Source: Sphingomonadaceae bacterium
GTDB lineage: Bacteria > Pseudomonadota > Alphaproteobacteria > Sphingomonadales > Sphingomonadaceae
Reading direction: 5' to 3'
Assembly: GCA_027533105.1 (NCBI GenBank)
Contig: JAPZTW010000002.1
Coordinates: forward strand, 372,001 to 436,000
Length of the DNA: 64,000 nucleotides
The first letter of the stretch is position 1. Every line of letters begins with the position of its first letter. The notes under the pieces are model-generated. The model was given only the letters and a program-made list of their open reading frames with translations, was not told the origin of the DNA and ran no database searches. The position numbers and the translations under genes are program-made. Positions 63,403 through 64,000 of the stretch are shown piece after piece.

Positions 63403-63785
63403 CTACATCTTCATGCCAGGCATGTTGTCCCATGTCATGGTCACTGGGAATTGGAGAGGGCGCAGGAGCTGGCGCCGGCTTTGGCGGCACGGGCTTAGGC
63501 TTCGGGGAAGATGCGGACGGTCGCGGCGCAGGCGCCGGGACGCCCGGGCTGGCGTTCGGTTGCGGCGGTACGGACGCGGTCGCCATGGGCTTGCCTGCTA
63601 GCATCGCCTCGATCATCGCGACTTCCCTGGTCTGATCGGCTTTGGTTTTCTGTGCTGCGGCGCGCACTTTCGGGTCGGAGCCTTTGGCAATGACGGCATC
63701 GGACAGGGCAATTGCGCCGCGATGATGCGCGAGCATCTTGCGCCATGACCGGTGTCGTGATCGCCAGCGCCAATGCCATGGGCAT
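63403..63785 (-). pseudogene. Frameshifted DUF305 family gene
   Basis: A DUF305-like segment MLAHHRGAIALSDAVIAKGSDPKVRAAAQKTKADQTREVAMIEAMLAGKP with a Pro-rich tail is in one frame. A short signal-like start (MPMALALAITTPVMAQ) is in another frame just upstream. At the end, removing one C in the Gly-Gln codons would restore DHDMGNMPGMKM and a TAG at 63403-63405, the usual Met/His-rich metal-binding end. So at least two frameshifts, plus likely a deletion between signal and domain. Confidence 0.65.
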
Positions 63786-63879
63786 GAGCGCGGTCCCTTG
63801 GGCGAACAGGCTTTTCAGTTTTGTTTATGTCAAATTCTCCCGGATTTTTTATCGTTGGTTTTGAAACGTTAGTGAGTGT

Positions 63880-64000
63880 TCAGGCCTGCCCCTCCACGTG
63901 GCGGTTGATGCGGCTGCCGATCAGCAGCGCGAGCAGGGAAATGAGGGCGGCGGCGGCGCACCATGCGCCGGGGATCGCCTTGTCCCCCGTCACGCCGATC
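63880..64000 (-). CDS. C-terminus of a probable membrane transporter (5' end outside window)
   Basis: The last 39 codons of a minus-strand gene: ...IPGAWCAAAALISLLALLIGSRINRHVEGQA, with a final hydrophobic helix and a short polar tail, as at the end of MFS/MHS transporters. Too little is visible for a firm family call. Confidence 0.5.
   Translation of the reverse strand, partial: IGVTGDKAIPGAWCAAAALISLLALLIGSRINRHVEGQA

Overview
The window is 64 kb of GC-rich chromosome from an alphaproteobacterium, most likely a sphingomonad (Novosphingobium/Sphingobium type). The signs are: a split ATP synthase with a separate atpI-atpB-atpE-atpF'-atpF cluster carrying a b' subunit, the trmD-rplS / rimM-rpsP-ffh block, long Ala/Glu tails on ribosomal proteins L9 and S16, a TIGR02300 (FYDLN) protein, and short intergenic palindromic repeats. 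This assignment is by gene content and protein resemblance only; no database search was possible.

Regions. 1-10 kb: the end of a D-aminoacylase-type amidohydrolase, DUF2855, DUF4242, dnaN, a secreted RidA-like protein, fabG-fabD (fatty-acid synthesis), and a divergent pair of LD-carboxypeptidase and Mur ligase that suggests murein-peptide recycling. 10-24 kb: rpsF-rpsR-rplI, AMP nucleosidase, then a minus-strand run of exported or peptide-handling proteins (TonB-C-like protein, M2 peptidase, alpha/beta hydrolase, asd, TPR/2OG-oxygenase, dipeptidyl peptidase IV, DUF418 membrane protein). 22.9-27.6 kb: rplS-trmD, rimM-rpsP, ffh and tRNA-Ala(GGC). 27.6-37 kb: TIGR02300, aroA-cmk, a cytochrome c, rpsA, gloB, a quinone oxidoreductase and the F0 ATP synthase cluster. 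37-41 kb: ydbL-ynbE-ydbH (envelope lipid transport) and radC. 41.8-53.7 kb: an acyl-CoA/redox cluster (CoA transferase, NRDE, a hydrolase/flavin-reductase fusion, enoyl-CoA hydratase, aldo/keto reductase, two SDRs), cysD-cysNC-cysQ sulfate activation, and an MHS-family transporter.

53.7-64 kb differs in character: lower and uneven GC, looser packing, duplications, broken genes and an insertion sequence. Its most interesting part (53.8-58.0 kb) holds a PilZ-HTH fusion regulator, a PAS-GGDEF protein with a degenerate DGESF active site, and a stand-alone HD-GYP phosphodiesterase. These are consecutive on the plus strand and bracketed by two copies, in the same orientation, of a metallopeptidase gene, one intact with a signal peptide and one degenerate. 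A 12-bp perfect inverted repeat and a leader with competing stems lie before the PAS-GGDEF gene. This is my best candidate for an undescribed cyclic-di-GMP-linked locus. After it come a phasin gene with PhaR-like boxes, a hydrolase, an IS6-family transposase that has cut off a PepSY membrane protein, a HutC-type GntR regulator with a palindromic site at its start, a frameshifted DUF305 pseudogene and the end of a probable transporter.
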